From Mycobacterium cookii (GTDB lineage: Bacteria; Actinomycetota; Actinomycetes; Mycobacteriales; Mycobacteriaceae), in the NCBI RefSeq assembly GCF_010727945.1, contig NZ_AP022569.1:4588001-4652000 (forward strand): a stretch of DNA of 64,000 nucleotides. Direction: 5' to 3'. Of this stretch, positions 9,733 through 19,726 are shown one piece after another. The first letter of the stretch is position 1; the number at the start of each line of letters is the position of its first letter. The notes below the pieces were generated by a model. The model saw only the letters and a program-made list of their open reading frames with translations, searched no databases and was not told where the DNA came from. The position numbers and the translations under genes are program-made.

Positions 9733-10850
9733 GCGGTAAGGATATCGACAGCCCCCACATGAGCAAGGGGTTGGCACGGTGGCTGGCCGGTGCGGCGGGC
9801 GTGGGTGCGCTCGGCACCATCGCCGGAGTCACGGTGGCGCGTTCGGTCACTCGTCGTGTTGTGGTCGACGACCCGTATGTCAACGAAGATTTCGAGACAC
9901 TCGACGGTGACCGCAGTTATCTGGTGACCACCCCCGACGGTGTGCCGTTGGCGGTGCGCGAGGTCGGGCCCACCGATGCGCCGTTGACCGTGGTGTTCGC
10001 CCACGGATTCTGTCTTCGCATGGGGTCCTTCCACTTTCAGCGCATCCGGCTGTCGGAGGAGTGGGGCTCGCAGGTCCGGATGATCTTCTACGACCAGCGC
10101 GGTCACGGTCGATCCGGTGCGGCTCCGCCGGAGACCTACACCGTGACGCAGCTGGGCATGGACTTGGAGACCGTGTTGCAGGTGATCGCGCCGCGCGGTC
10201 CGATCGTGCTGGTCGGCCACTCGATGGGCGGAATGACGGTGTTGTCGCACGCCCGGCAGTTCCCGCAGCAATACGGCAACCGGATCACCGGGGCGGCGTT
10301 GATCTCGTCCGCAGCCGAAGGCGTCGCCAAATCCCCGCTGGGCGAAATTCTGAACAACCCTGCGCTGGAAGCTGTTCGGCGTGCCGCGCGGTCGGCGCCC
10401 AAACTCGTCCACCGCGGCCGCAACGCGACGCGTTCGCTGATCGGCCCGATTCTTCGGGCGGCGTCGTACTCGAACATCAACGTCAGCCCGACCATCGCGG
10501 CGTTCTCCGAGGAGATGATGCTCGGCACCCCGATTCCGACCATGGTGGAGTTCCTGCAGGCGCTGGAGGTTCACGACGAAACCAAGGGACTGGCCACACT
10601 CGCCACCATCCCGACCCTGATCGTTTGCGGTGACCGGGACCTGGTGACGCCCGCCGAATACTCCAGGCGAATGGCCGCGGCACTGCCGGATTGCGAGTTG
10701 GTGATCGTCTCGCGTGCAGGACATTTGGTTCTGCTGGACCAGTCGGAACCGGTCAACGGCGCGTTGGTGCGGCTGGTGAAACGCGCAACGCCGAGCAGGT
10801 TCGCGGTGATCAGCCAGCGGTTGCGCGACCGGGTTCTGCGCCGTGACTGA
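9729..10850 (+). CDS. Alpha/beta-fold hydrolase with N-terminal membrane segment
   Basis: Predicted esterase or lipase. A hydrophobic segment ([19 protein letters not shown], near residues 20-40) suggests a membrane anchor or uncleaved signal. Nucleophile Ser in VGHSMGG, acid Asp in CGDRDLVTP, base His in [11 protein letters not shown], all in order. Start uncertain: the TTG at 9729 overlaps the alr stop (TTGA) and gives 373 aa; the ATG at 9759 gives 363 aa and sits behind a distant AAGGA. Its 3' end overlaps tsaE by 8 bases. The gene is absent from this place in M. tuberculosis. Substrate unknown. Confidence 0.85.
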   Translation: MSGKDIDSPHMSKGLARWLAGAAGVGALGTIAGVTVARSVTRRVVVDDPYVNEDFETLDGDRSYLVTTPDGVPLAVREVGPTDAPLTVVFAHGFCLRMGSFHFQRIRLSEEWGSQVRMIFYDQRGHGRSGAAPPETYTVTQLGMDLETVLQVIAPRGPIVLVGHSMGGMTVLSHARQFPQQYGNRITGAALISSAAEGVAKSPLGEILNNPALEAVRRAARSAPKLVHRGRNATRSLIGPILRAASYSNINVSPTIAAFSEEMMLGTPIPTMVEFLQALEVHDETKGLATLATIPTLIVCGDRDLVTPAEYSRRMAAALPDCELVIVSRAGHLVLLDQSEPVNGALVRLVKRATPSRFAVISQRLRDRVLRRD

Positions 10851-11307
10851 GAGGTCTGGTCTCGCGACGCTGCCGCGCGTGGACGACACCGTCGCACTGG
10901 GTTCGCAGTTGGGCGCACAGCTACGCGCCGGCGACGTCGTCGTACTCTCCGGTCCGCTCGGTGCGGGAAAAACATTGCTGGCCAAGGGGATCGCCGCGGC
11001 GATGGACGTCGACGGGCCGGTGACCTCGCCGACGTTCGTACTGGCGCGGGTGCATCCTGCGCGACGCAGCGGCGCCCCGGCGATGATCCATGTCGACGTC
11101 TACCGGCTGCTCGACCACACCGGCGCCGACCTGCTCGACGAGCTCGAATCATTGGATCTCGACACCGAACTCGACGATGCCGTCGTCGTCGTGGAGTGGG
11201 GCGAGGGCCTGGCCGAGCGCTTGTCCGAGCGACACCTGGACGTCCGTCTCGAGCGAATCAGCAACTCCGACACCCGGACTGCGACATGGCAGTGGAGCGT
11301 TCCGTGA
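10843..11307 (+). CDS. tsaE: tRNA t6A37 synthesis ATPase TsaE
   Basis: P-loop ATPase that drives the TsaB-TsaD complex in placing threonylcarbamoyl on A37 of ANN-decoding tRNAs. 154 aa. Walker A SGPLGAGKT follows a short N-terminal helix; then DGPVTSPTFVLARVH and HVDVYRL, and the VVVEWGEGLAERL block typical of the family. GTG start overlaps the preceding hydrolase by 8 bases, and its stop overlaps tsaB as GTGA. Ortholog of Rv3422c. Confidence 0.93.
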   Translation: MTERSGLATLPRVDDTVALGSQLGAQLRAGDVVVLSGPLGAGKTLLAKGIAAAMDVDGPVTSPTFVLARVHPARRSGAPAMIHVDVYRLLDHTGADLLDELESLDLDTELDDAVVVVEWGEGLAERLSERHLDVRLERISNSDTRTATWQWSVP

Positions 11308-11936
11308 AGAAGCCGGTGCTGGCCATCGACACCGCGACTCCCGCCGTGACGGCGGGCATCGTCGCCGACGGCAGCGTCCTGGCCGAGCGGGTCACCGTCG
11401 ACGCCCGCGCGCACGCCGAACGGCTCACCCCAAACGTGTTGGTCGCCTTGGCCGATGCCGGCTTGACCATGACCGACCTGAACGCCGTGGTGGTGGGCTG
11501 CGGGCCGGGCCCGTTCACCGGTTTGCGGGTCGGCATGGCAACCGCCGCCGCCTACGGGCATGCCCTGGACGTCCCGGTGTACGGGGTGTGCAGCCTCGAC
11601 GCCATCGGCGCGTTGACCACCGGCGAGTTGCTGGTGGTGACCGACGCCCGCCGGCGCGAGGTTTACTGGGCCCGCTACCGCGACGGCGTCCGCACCGACG
11701 GGCCGGCGGTCAGCGCCCCCGCCGACGTCGACCCGGGTCCCGCTCGCTCGGTGGCCGGCTCACCCGATCATGCTGCGCTGTTCGGACTGCCCTGCATCGA
11801 GCCGCGGTATCCGACGGCGGCGGGGCTGGTCGCCGCGGTCGCCGACTGGTCGGCACCGCCGCCGGCCCTGGTGCCGATGTATCTGCGTCGACCCGATGCC
11901 AAGACCATCGCCGAGCGGGAAGCCGCTCAGCGATGA
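11304..11936 (+). CDS. tsaB: tRNA t6A37 synthesis protein TsaB
   Basis: Inactive ASKHA paralogue of TsaD that scaffolds the t6A complex. 210 aa. N-terminal VLAIDTATPAVTAGIV and VVVGCGPGPFTGLRVGM are the family signature. GTG at 11304 was chosen because it overlaps the tsaE stop as GTGA and has GTGGAG 6 bases upstream; an ATG at 11286 is possible. Ends with an ATGA overlap with rimI. Ortholog of Rv3421c. Confidence 0.93.
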   Translation: MKKPVLAIDTATPAVTAGIVADGSVLAERVTVDARAHAERLTPNVLVALADAGLTMTDLNAVVVGCGPGPFTGLRVGMATAAAYGHALDVPVYGVCSLDAIGALTTGELLVVTDARRREVYWARYRDGVRTDGPAVSAPADVDPGPARSVAGSPDHAALFGLPCIEPRYPTAAGLVAAVADWSAPPPALVPMYLRRPDAKTIAEREAAQR

Positions 11937-12400
11937 CCGCCCGCAGCGAGCACGTCACCATCGGCGCCCTGACGGTCGACGACGCCGACCGCTGCGCCGA
12001 GCTGGAGAACCTGCTCTTTCCCGGCGACGACCCCTGGCCGACGGCCGCATTCGTCCGCGAACTCGCCGCCACCCACAATCACTACGTGGCCGCACGGATC
12101 GCGACAGAGCTCGTCGGATACGGCGGCATCTCCCGGCTGGGCCGCACACCGCCCTTCGAATACGAGATCCACACCATCGGCGTCGACCCGGAATATCAGG
12201 GCCGCGGCATCGGCCGGCGAATGCTGGACGAGCTGCTGAACATCGCCGACGGCGGCGTCGTCCATCTGGAGGTCCGCACCGACAACGAGCCCGCGATCGC
12301 GCTGTACCGCAGTGTGGGATTCACCCAAGTGGGTCTGCGACGGCGGTACTACCGAATCAGCGGGGCTGACGCATACACCATGCGACGGGAGGCGCAGTGA
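11933..12400 (+). CDS. rimI: Ribosomal protein/N-terminal acetyltransferase RimI (GNAT)
   Basis: GNAT-fold acetyl-CoA transferase; RimI acetylates N-terminal alpha-amino groups, classically of ribosomal protein bS18. 155 aa. Acetyl-CoA pyrophosphate loop [11 protein letters not shown] and the C-terminal [13 protein letters not shown] block are clear. ATG start overlaps the tsaB stop by ATGA, and its stop overlaps tsaD. The tsaB-rimI-tsaD order is conserved in actinobacteria. Ortholog of Rv3420c. Actual substrates in mycobacteria are less certain. Confidence 0.92.
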   Translation: MTARSEHVTIGALTVDDADRCAELENLLFPGDDPWPTAAFVRELAATHNHYVAARIATELVGYGGISRLGRTPPFEYEIHTIGVDPEYQGRGIGRRMLDELLNIADGGVVHLEVRTDNEPAIALYRSVGFTQVGLRRRYYRISGADAYTMRREAQ

Positions 12401-13422
12401 GCACGACGATATTGGCGATCGAAACCTCCTGCGACGAAACAGGAGTCGGCATCGCCCGGCTGGAAGACGGCACCGTGACGCTGCTGGCCGACGAGGTCGC
12501 GTCCAGCGTCGACGAACACGTCCGGTACGGCGGCGTGGTGCCCGAGGTCGCCTCGCGGGCCCACCTGGAGGCGCTCGGTCCGGCGATGCGGCGGGCGCTC
12601 GCGAAGGCAGGCGTGGCCAAGCCCGACATCGTCGCGGCGACCATCGGGCCGGGGCTGGCCGGCGCGCTGCTGGTGGGGGTCGCCGCGGCCAAGGCGTATT
12701 CGGCGGCCTGGGGTGTGCCGTTCTACGCCGTCAATCACCTGGGCGGGCATCTGGCCGCCGACGTCTACCAGCACGGCCCGCTGCCGGAGAGCGTTGCGCT
12801 GCTGGTGTCCGGCGGCCACACCCACCTGCTGCATGTCCGGTCGCTCGGTGAGCCGATCGTCGAATTGGGCAGCACCGTGGACGACGCCGCGGGCGAGGCC
12901 TACGACAAGGTGGCCCGGCTGCTGGGCCTCGGCTATCCGGGCGGCAAGGTGCTCGATGAGCTGGCCCGCACCGGCGACCGGGAGGCGATCGTGTTTCCCC
13001 GCGGCATGACCGGGCCGCGCGACGAGCCGCACGCGTTCAGCTTCTCCGGTCTCAAGACCGCGGTCGCTCGCTACGTCGAGAGTCATCCGGACGCGCCGAC
13101 CGCCGACATCGCCGCGGGCTTCCAGGAGTCGGTGGCCGACGTGCTGACCATGAAAGCGGTGCGCGCGGCGGCCGAGTTGGGCGTATCGACGCTGCTCATC
13201 GCGGGTGGCGTGGCCGCCAACTCCCGGCTGCGCGAGCTCGCCGCCGAGCGTTGCGCCGCGGCCGGGATGACGCTGCGGATCCCCGCGCTGCGGCTGTGCA
13301 CTGACAACGGAGCGATGATCGCGTCCTTCGCCGCGCACCTGGTGGCCGCCGGTGCGGCGCCGTCTCCGCTCGATGTCGCCAGCGACCCGGGCCTGCCCGT
13401 CGTAAAAGGCCAAGTCAGCTGA
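12397..13422 (+). CDS. tsaD: tRNA N6-threonylcarbamoyltransferase TsaD
   Basis: Catalytic subunit that transfers threonylcarbamoyl from threonylcarbamoyl-AMP to A37. 341 aa, ASKHA fold. Begins [15 protein letters not shown]; metal-binding HLGGH (HxxxH) near residue 112-116; [30 protein letters not shown]-terminal [10 protein letters not shown] with metal Asp. GTG start overlaps the rimI stop. Ortholog of Rv3419c (formerly gcp). Last gene of the coupled run before the heat-shock promoter. Confidence 0.97.
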   Translation: MSTTILAIETSCDETGVGIARLEDGTVTLLADEVASSVDEHVRYGGVVPEVASRAHLEALGPAMRRALAKAGVAKPDIVAATIGPGLAGALLVGVAAAKAYSAAWGVPFYAVNHLGGHLAADVYQHGPLPESVALLVSGGHTHLLHVRSLGEPIVELGSTVDDAAGEAYDKVARLLGLGYPGGKVLDELARTGDREAIVFPRGMTGPRDEPHAFSFSGLKTAVARYVESHPDAPTADIAAGFQESVADVLTMKAVRAAAELGVSTLLIAGGVAANSRLRELAAERCAAAGMTLRIPALRLCTDNGAMIASFAAHLVAAGAAPSPLDVASDPGLPVVKGQVS

Positions 13423-13448
13423 CAGCGAAGAAGCACCGGGCCGACCTT

Positions 13449-13480
13449 GAGTGCTAGCACTCGCATGTATAGAGTGCTAG
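13449..13480 (+). promoter_or_regulatory. CIRCE operator (HrcA) of groES-groEL1
   Basis: CTAGCACTC (13454-13462), 9 bases, GAGTGCTAG (13472-13480): the canonical CIRCE arrangement with perfect arms, bound by HrcA in other bacteria. The left arm is also part of a 14-bp perfect palindrome GAGTGCTAGCACTC (13449-13462), so three CIRCE half-sites are present. TTGAGT at 13447 and TATAGA at 13468 could be promoter elements (15-base spacer, weak). Confidence 0.93.
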
Positions 13481-13609
13481 GTGGCTATCGGACAACCCCC
13501 TGCGCCGGCTCCCGCGACGACGACGCCTGGGCACGGACGAGAGCCGAAACACCTGGTAAATCGGGGCAACCGCCCCAGACCTGCTACCAACTAAGTGGAG
13601 GGCTCCATC

Positions 13610-13912
13610 GTGGCGAGCGTGAACATTAAGCCACTCGAGGACAAGATCCTCGTACAGGCCAACGAGGCCGAGACCACGACCGCATCCGGTCTGGTCATTC
13701 CTGACACCGCCAAGGAAAAGCCCCAAGAGGGCAAAGTCGTCGCCGTCGGCCCCGGCCGGTGGGACGAGGACGGCTCCAAGCGGATTCCGCTGGACGTGTC
13801 CGAAGGCGACACCGTCATCTACAGCAAGTACGGCGGCACCGAGATCAAGTACGGCGGCGAGGAGTACCTGATCCTCTCCGCCCGCGACGTGCTGGCTGTC
13901 GTCAACAAGTAA
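13610..13912 (+). CDS. groES: Co-chaperonin GroES (Cpn10)
   Basis: Heptameric lid of the GroEL chaperonin. 100 aa, full length, with the mobile-loop region [21 protein letters not shown] and dome residues [19 protein letters not shown] at 13610 preceded by GGAGGG at 13597-13602; an upstream in-frame codon is unlikely because it would include the ribosome site. Regulated by the CIRCE element about 130 bases upstream. Ortholog of Rv3418c. Confidence 0.98.
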   Translation: MASVNIKPLEDKILVQANEAETTTASGLVIPDTAKEKPQEGKVVAVGPGRWDEDGSKRIPLDVSEGDTVIYSKYGGTEIKYGGEEYLILSARDVLAVVNK

Positions 13913-13922
13913 GCGCCCGTGT

Positions 13923-15612
<1,690 letters not shown>

Positions 15613-15627
15613 TTAGCTCTCGACGAA

Positions 15628-15663
15628 ACATCCCCGGTCTGCGAGGCCGGGGGTGTTTTGTTT
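15628..15663 (+). terminator. Rho-independent terminator after groEL1
   Basis: ACATCCCCGG (15628-15637) pairs with CCGGGGGTGT (15647-15656), one G-T pair, followed by TTTTGTTT. It runs right up to the start of the first cyclase gene at 15669. Related hairpins recur at 17293 and 18100. Confidence 0.88.
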
Positions 15664-15668
15664 ATGGC

Positions 15669-17180
15669 ATGGACCGCATCTGGCAGTGGGCGTGGGATCA
15701 CCACGGGGCGAGGTACTCATGGGTGGTCGCGGCGGCCTCGTATTTCGTGGCGCTGCCGGTCTACCTTTTCTTGTCGTTCGCAATCCTGGCTGTCGAGCAC
15801 TCCAGTCGCTATCTTGAGGCGGCGGCAGCCGCCGGTGTCGCGGTGCTTGTGATCGTGTACGCGGTGGCTCTGCCCGGCATTGGCGTGTGGCGGCTTGCCG
15901 AGCAGTGGGCTGCGGGTCGTGAGCTGGATCGGGCGAGGGCATTGGAAGCGACGTACGCCTGGTGCCGCAGTGCTATCGCCCGAGCGTTGGCGGCGTTCGC
16001 TGTGTGCGGCGCAGTGTTGTCGGTCAGCGTCAGCGCCATTGCCGGTGCGAACGGGCTGCGGCTGGTCCAATACGCGATTCTGGGGGGCGTTACCGCAGCG
16101 GGCTCCCATTTGATCGCAGTTCATACCGTGGCGGAAGGACCGATGCGGCCCGTGCGGATTGCCCTCGCTGGTGATGTGGATATCGGCGATAGCCTGCCTC
16201 GCTCGCGGCCGACATTCGCGGCATGGTCGAACTTTGCCATGCTCGCGGCCGTGTTGACGTTTGCTGTCATCGGCGCGATGTTGTCCGCGGTGTTTCATGA
16301 TGCGAGCCGGCAGCCCGTAACGTGGGTGATGATCGGTTGCGCGTTGGCTTTGGGCCTCGGTGTGCCGATAACTCTCGGCGTTGCATTCTCACCATCGCTG
16401 CGACCGATCCGGGATCTTGCCGAAGGCACCAAACGCGTTGCAGCCGGGGACTACTCGCGACGTCTCCCGGTGGTGCAGGACGATGACCTCGGCGCGCTGG
16501 CGGCGTCGTTCAACCGCATGCAGGCGGGTTTGGCTGAGCGGCAACGACTTCAGGGCGCATTCGGCACCTACGTGGACCCTATCCTTGCCGCCCGACTGCT
16601 GGAACAGGGTGACGATGTGTTCACTGGTGAACGCCGTGAAGTGACGGTGATGTTCGTCGATATCCGCGACTTCACCCCGTTCGCTGAGGCGAACACCGCC
16701 GAGGACACAGTCATTCGCCTTAATGCCTTGTTCGAGATCGTGGTGCCCGCTGTGGTCGACGCCGGTGGCCACGTGAACAAGTTCCTCGGCGACGGCGCGC
16801 TGGCCGTCTTTGGCGCTCCGAACGCTATTGCGGAGCACGCCGACGCCGCGCTGAGCGCCGCGGTGTTGATTCACCGCCTCGTCGCCGAGCGATTCGGCGG
16901 CGAGCTTCGCATCGGCATCGGGATCAACACCGGTGCGGTGATCGCCGGAACCATCGGTGGCGGCGGGAAACTCGAGTTCACCCTGATCGGCGACACCGTC
17001 AACGTCGCGGCCCGCGTCGAGCAGCTCACCAAGACCACCGGTGACGCGATTCTTCTTACCCACCACACCGTCGACGCTTTGGCTTCGCCACCACCCGGAC
17101 TTATCGACCGGGGATCGCATGCACTCAAAGGTAAGTCAGCTGAGGTTCAGATCTTCGGCCTCGACCCAGCGGTTGCTTGA
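15669..17180 (+). CDS. Membrane adenylate cyclase, 6TM-HAMP-class IIIb (copy 1)
   Basis: Predicted to make cAMP from ATP at the inner face of the membrane; architecture as in Rv1318c-Rv1320c and Rv3645. 503 aa: about six hydrophobic helices (1-250), HAMP (about 250-305, LRPIRDLAEGTKRVAAGDYSRR), cyclase domain (about 320-500). Catalytic residues visible: metal Asp331 and Asp375, purine-binding Lys371 and Thr438 (Thr instead of Asp defines class IIIb), transition-state Asn445 and Arg449. So it should be active as a homodimer. The ATG follows the groEL1 terminator with no ribosome site, so its promoter is unclear. Same length and no gaps relative to copy 2. Confidence 0.9.
   Translation: MDRIWQWAWDHHGARYSWVVAAASYFVALPVYLFLSFAILAVEHSSRYLEAAAAAGVAVLVIVYAVALPGIGVWRLAEQWAAGRELDRARALEATYAWCRSAIARALAAFAVCGAVLSVSVSAIAGANGLRLVQYAILGGVTAAGSHLIAVHTVAEGPMRPVRIALAGDVDIGDSLPRSRPTFAAWSNFAMLAAVLTFAVIGAMLSAVFHDASRQPVTWVMIGCALALGLGVPITLGVAFSPSLRPIRDLAEGTKRVAAGDYSRRLPVVQDDDLGALAASFNRMQAGLAERQRLQGAFGTYVDPILAARLLEQGDDVFTGERREVTVMFVDIRDFTPFAEANTAEDTVIRLNALFEIVVPAVVDAGGHVNKFLGDGALAVFGAPNAIAEHADAALSAAVLIHRLVAERFGGELRIGIGINTGAVIAGTIGGGGKLEFTLIGDTVNVAARVEQLTKTTGDAILLTHHTVDALASPPPGLIDRGSHALKGKSAEVQIFGLDPAVA
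16641..17180 (+). repeat. Near-identical cyclase-domain repeat, copy A
   Basis: This 540-base stretch matches 19114-19653 with three differences seen (Leu/Phe codon, one Pro-Ala synonymous base, and the base that shifts the stop by one codon). The constant offset is 2473 bases with no gaps. Confidence 0.93.
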
Positions 17181-17200
17181 TGACATGCCTTGAATTCGGC

Positions 17201-17322
17201 ACGACCGAGACGGCCGTCGTCGACAAAACCGTTCATGCGGACGAGCACGCCGGTCACTACCACGGCCACGCTCACTCGTCAGTAGACGCGAAACACCCCC
17301 GTTCAATTGGCCGGGGGTGTCT
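17201..17322 (+). repeat. Decayed copy of groEL1 3' end plus terminator (R1)
   Basis: Reads TTETAVVDKTVHADEHAGHY and then HGHAHSS, matching the GroEL1 C-terminal end (TTETA-VV-DKP...HHHGHAH in other mycobacteria; [13 protein letters not shown] in this genome). Similarity starts abruptly at ACGACCGAGACGGCC. A hairpin ACACCCCCG/CGGGGGTGT (17293-17320) follows, like the groEL1 terminator but with CTCGCG in place of the T run. No start codon context or upstream groEL1 sequence is present. Confidence 0.8.
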
Positions 17323-17394
17323 CGCGCGCGTCGCGAATCAGGCACCATTGGGCCGGATAACACGCCTTACTGATCCAGTGCTGAGGTGACGATC

Positions 17395-18033
17395 ATGGGC
17401 TTGCGGCAACGGGCGTTGGCGGCCGTCGCCGGGCAACTAGGCCGGCCGCATGGTCTGGTCGGTCGCGGCGTCGCGGTACTGCTCAACCGCGGCAATCGTC
17501 CGGCGGTGGCCGGCGCCGTCGATGCGGCGGAAGCAACGGCCGAAAAGTCGGTGGCCGACATCGGCTTTGGCGGCGGACTAGGGCTCGATCTGTTTCTGCG
17601 CCGAGTTGGTCCGCAGGGCACCGTCTACGGTGTCGAGGTCGCCGAGGACATGCTTACGCGCGCCCGGGCCCGCTTCGCCAGCCAGATCGAGGCAGGCAGG
17701 TTGAGGCTTGTCAACGGTTCGCTGACCGCATTGCCGCTCGAAGATGGGTCGCTGGACGCGGCGATCTCGGTCAACACTGCGTACTTCGTGTCAGATGTTG
17801 ACGCGGCCTGCGCTGAACTTGCTCGTGTGCTGCGACCCGGTGGCCGGGCAGTGTTGGGGATCGGTGATCCTGCCGCGATGGCGCGCTTGCCTTTCACCGC
17901 CTACGGTTTTAACCTGCGCCCGATTGCCGAGATCGTCGCCACCATGGAAAACGCGGGATTTATGGACGTCGAGCAGCGCCGCCTCGGCGAAGTGGCGATC
18001 GCTCACCATCTGCTCGTTGGTCTCGCGGGCTGA
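17395..18033 (+). CDS. SAM-dependent methyltransferase (class I)
   Basis: 212 aa Rossmann-type methyltransferase. SAM-binding motif I VADIGFGGGLGLDLFL, acidic end of beta2 GVEVAEDML, motif II region LEDGSLDAAISVNT, and LRPGGRAVLGIGD. The acceptor is unknown; fold features place it near the UbiE/arsenite methyltransferase group. ATG at 17395 chosen because GAGGTG lies 5 bases upstream; a GTG at 17386 is possible. It sits alone between two groEL1-tail repeats (R1 and R2) and between the two cyclase genes, as though inserted as a unit. Confidence 0.8.
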   Translation: MGLRQRALAAVAGQLGRPHGLVGRGVAVLLNRGNRPAVAGAVDAAEATAEKSVADIGFGGGLGLDLFLRRVGPQGTVYGVEVAEDMLTRARARFASQIEAGRLRLVNGSLTALPLEDGSLDAAISVNTAYFVSDVDAACAELARVLRPGGRAVLGIGDPAAMARLPFTAYGFNLRPIAEIVATMENAGFMDVEQRRLGEVAIAHHLLVGLAG

Positions 18034-18136
18034 ACCGCGGGAACGCGGACGAGCACGCCGGTCACCACCACGGCCACGCTCTTTAGTCAGTAGACGCGAA
18101 ACACCCCCGGTCCGCGAGGCGCGGGGTGTTTTGTTT
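18033..18136 (+). repeat. Decayed copy of groEL1 3' end plus terminator (R2)
   Basis: From AACCG at 18033 it follows R1 closely: it reads ADEHAGHHHGHAL and then a stop codon, in the frame of the GroEL1 His tail. The following TCAGTAGACGCGAAACACCCCC is shared with R1 (compare 17279-17300). The left TTETA part is missing. It flanks the methyltransferase gene together with R1 as a direct repeat. Confidence 0.8.
18100..18136 (+). terminator. Rho-independent terminator before cyclase copy 2
   Basis: AACACCCC (18100-18107) pairs with GGGGTGTT (18123-18130), and the inner bases also pair partly; TTTTGTTT follows. Same position relative to the downstream cyclase start as the groEL1 terminator has to copy 1. 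Confidence 0.82.
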
Positions 18137-18141
18137 ACGGC

Positions 18142-19656
18142 ATGGAGCGCATCTGGCAGTGGGCGTGGGATCGGCACGGGCCGAGGTATTTCTGGACGCT
18201 CTATACGGTCGGTCTCCTCATGACACTGCCGATCTACCTCGTGTGGTCGCAAATCATCGTTGCGATCGAGGGGTCCGGTCGTTACGCCGAGGCCGCCGTG
18301 GTCGTCGTGATCGTCGTACCGGTGCTGCAGTATGTCGTCGTCCTGCCCGGCATCGGCCGCAGCCGCGTTCTTGAGCATCAAGCGCGCGGGCATGAGGTAG
18401 ATCGAGCGCAGGCATTGGACGCCACTTACGCCTGGGCTCGAAGCGCAATCTTTCGAACGGTCGCGACGCACGGGGCAGGGACCGCGCTGGTATCGGTCGT
18501 CGTCGGCGTGATCGCGGGGGCGGCCGCGATGCAGGTGGTCCAGTACGGGATTCTGGGCGCTCTCGCAGGATCCGCGATGGGGCTTACCGGTGTGCACAGC
18601 CTCACGGAAGGAGCAATGCGGCCTATCAGGGTCGCCTTGGCAGGTGACACGTCGATAGGCGACGCGCTACCCCGTCCGCGTCCGGGCTTAGCCACATGGT
18701 CAAGCGTTTCGGTGCTCGGCGTCGGATTCGTGTTCGCTGTCGTGGGCGGGATGCTGGCGTCCACGTCCGATCGAGCCCATCAGAACCCCGTTCTCTTCGC
18801 CGCCGTCGGGGGTGCGTTGACACTCGGCTTCGGAGTTCCGATAACAGCGGGCCTCGCATTCGCCCCGTCTCTCCGCCCGATTCGCGACCTCTCCGAGGGC
18901 ACCAGACGTGTCGCCGCCGGCGACTACAGCCAACGCGTACCCGTCGTTCAAGACGACGACTTGGGCGCTCTGGCGGCGTCCTTCAACCGCATGCAGGCGG
19001 GTTTGGCTGAGCGGCAACGACTTCAGTCGGCATTCGGGACATATGTCGACGCCGGTCTGGCGGCGCGGCTGCTTGACCAGGGTGACGATGTCTTCACCGG
19101 CGAGCGGCGCGAGGTGACGGTGATGTTCGTCGATATCCGCGACTTCACCCCGTTCGCTGAGGCGAACACCGCCGAGGACACAGTCATTCGCCTTAATGCC
19201 TTGTTCGAGATCGTGGTGCCCGCTGTGGTCGACGCCGGTGGCCACGTGAACAAGTTCCTCGGCGACGGCGCGCTGGCCGTCTTTGGCGCTCCGAACGCTA
19301 TTGCGGAGCACGCCGACGCCGCGCTGAGCGCCGCGGTGTTGATTCACCGCTTCGTCGCCGAGCGATTCGGCGGCGAGCTTCGCATCGGCATCGGGATCAA
19401 CACCGGTGCGGTGATCGCCGGAACCATCGGTGGCGGCGGGAAACTCGAGTTCACCCTGATCGGCGACACCGTCAACGTCGCGGCCCGCGTCGAGCAGCTC
19501 ACCAAGACCACCGGTGACGCGATTCTTCTTACCCACCACACCGTCGACGCTTTGGCTTCGCCACCACCCGGACTTATCGACCGGGGATCGCATGCACTCA
19601 AAGGTAAGTCAGCTGAGGTTCAGATCTTCGGCCTCGACCCGGCGGTTGCTCGATGA
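18142..19656 (+). CDS. Membrane adenylate cyclase, 6TM-HAMP-class IIIb (copy 2)
   Basis: 504 aa paralogue of the cyclase at 15669, with the same architecture and the same catalytic residue numbers (Asp331, Lys371, Asp375, Thr438, Asn445, Arg449). The membrane part (1-250), MERIWQWAWDRHGPRYFW onward, is only roughly half identical in protein, while codons 325-503 are nearly identical in DNA. This separates two input modules joined to one output module. As in copy 1 a terminator ends only 5 bases before the ATG, and the end is followed by a groEL1-tail repeat. Confidence 0.9.
   Translation: MERIWQWAWDRHGPRYFWTLYTVGLLMTLPIYLVWSQIIVAIEGSGRYAEAAVVVVIVVPVLQYVVVLPGIGRSRVLEHQARGHEVDRAQALDATYAWARSAIFRTVATHGAGTALVSVVVGVIAGAAAMQVVQYGILGALAGSAMGLTGVHSLTEGAMRPIRVALAGDTSIGDALPRPRPGLATWSSVSVLGVGFVFAVVGGMLASTSDRAHQNPVLFAAVGGALTLGFGVPITAGLAFAPSLRPIRDLSEGTRRVAAGDYSQRVPVVQDDDLGALAASFNRMQAGLAERQRLQSAFGTYVDAGLAARLLDQGDDVFTGERREVTVMFVDIRDFTPFAEANTAEDTVIRLNALFEIVVPAVVDAGGHVNKFLGDGALAVFGAPNAIAEHADAALSAAVLIHRFVAERFGGELRIGIGINTGAVIAGTIGGGGKLEFTLIGDTVNVAARVEQLTKTTGDAILLTHHTVDALASPPPGLIDRGSHALKGKSAEVQIFGLDPAVAR
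19114..19653 (+). repeat. Near-identical cyclase-domain repeat, copy B
   Basis: Partner of 16641-17180. A second shorter shared patch covers the HAMP end (around 18990-19026 versus 16517-16553), separated from the main one by diverged codons, which is the mosaic expected of gene conversion. Confidence 0.93.
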
Positions 19657-19673
19657 CAAGGCTCGCATCCAGC

Positions 19674-19714
19674 ACGACCGAGACGGCCACCGTCGACGAG
19701 GACGAGCACACCGC
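19674..19714 (+). repeat. Decayed copy of groEL1 3' end (R3)
   Basis: Starts at ACGACCGAGACGGCC like R1 and reads TTETATVDEDEHTA, a shortened GroEL1 tail; no His run and no terminator remain. The bases between the cyclase stop and R3 resemble those between copy 1 and R1, so cyclase and tail were probably copied together. Confidence 0.7.
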
Positions 19715-19726
19715 AAAATGGCACAC

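Noticed and set aside
17177..17389. 70-codon ORF containing the GroEL1-like His tail as a real gene
   Set aside because: Its start overlaps the cyclase stop and the frame runs through the terminator hairpin; better explained as a displaced groEL1 end.
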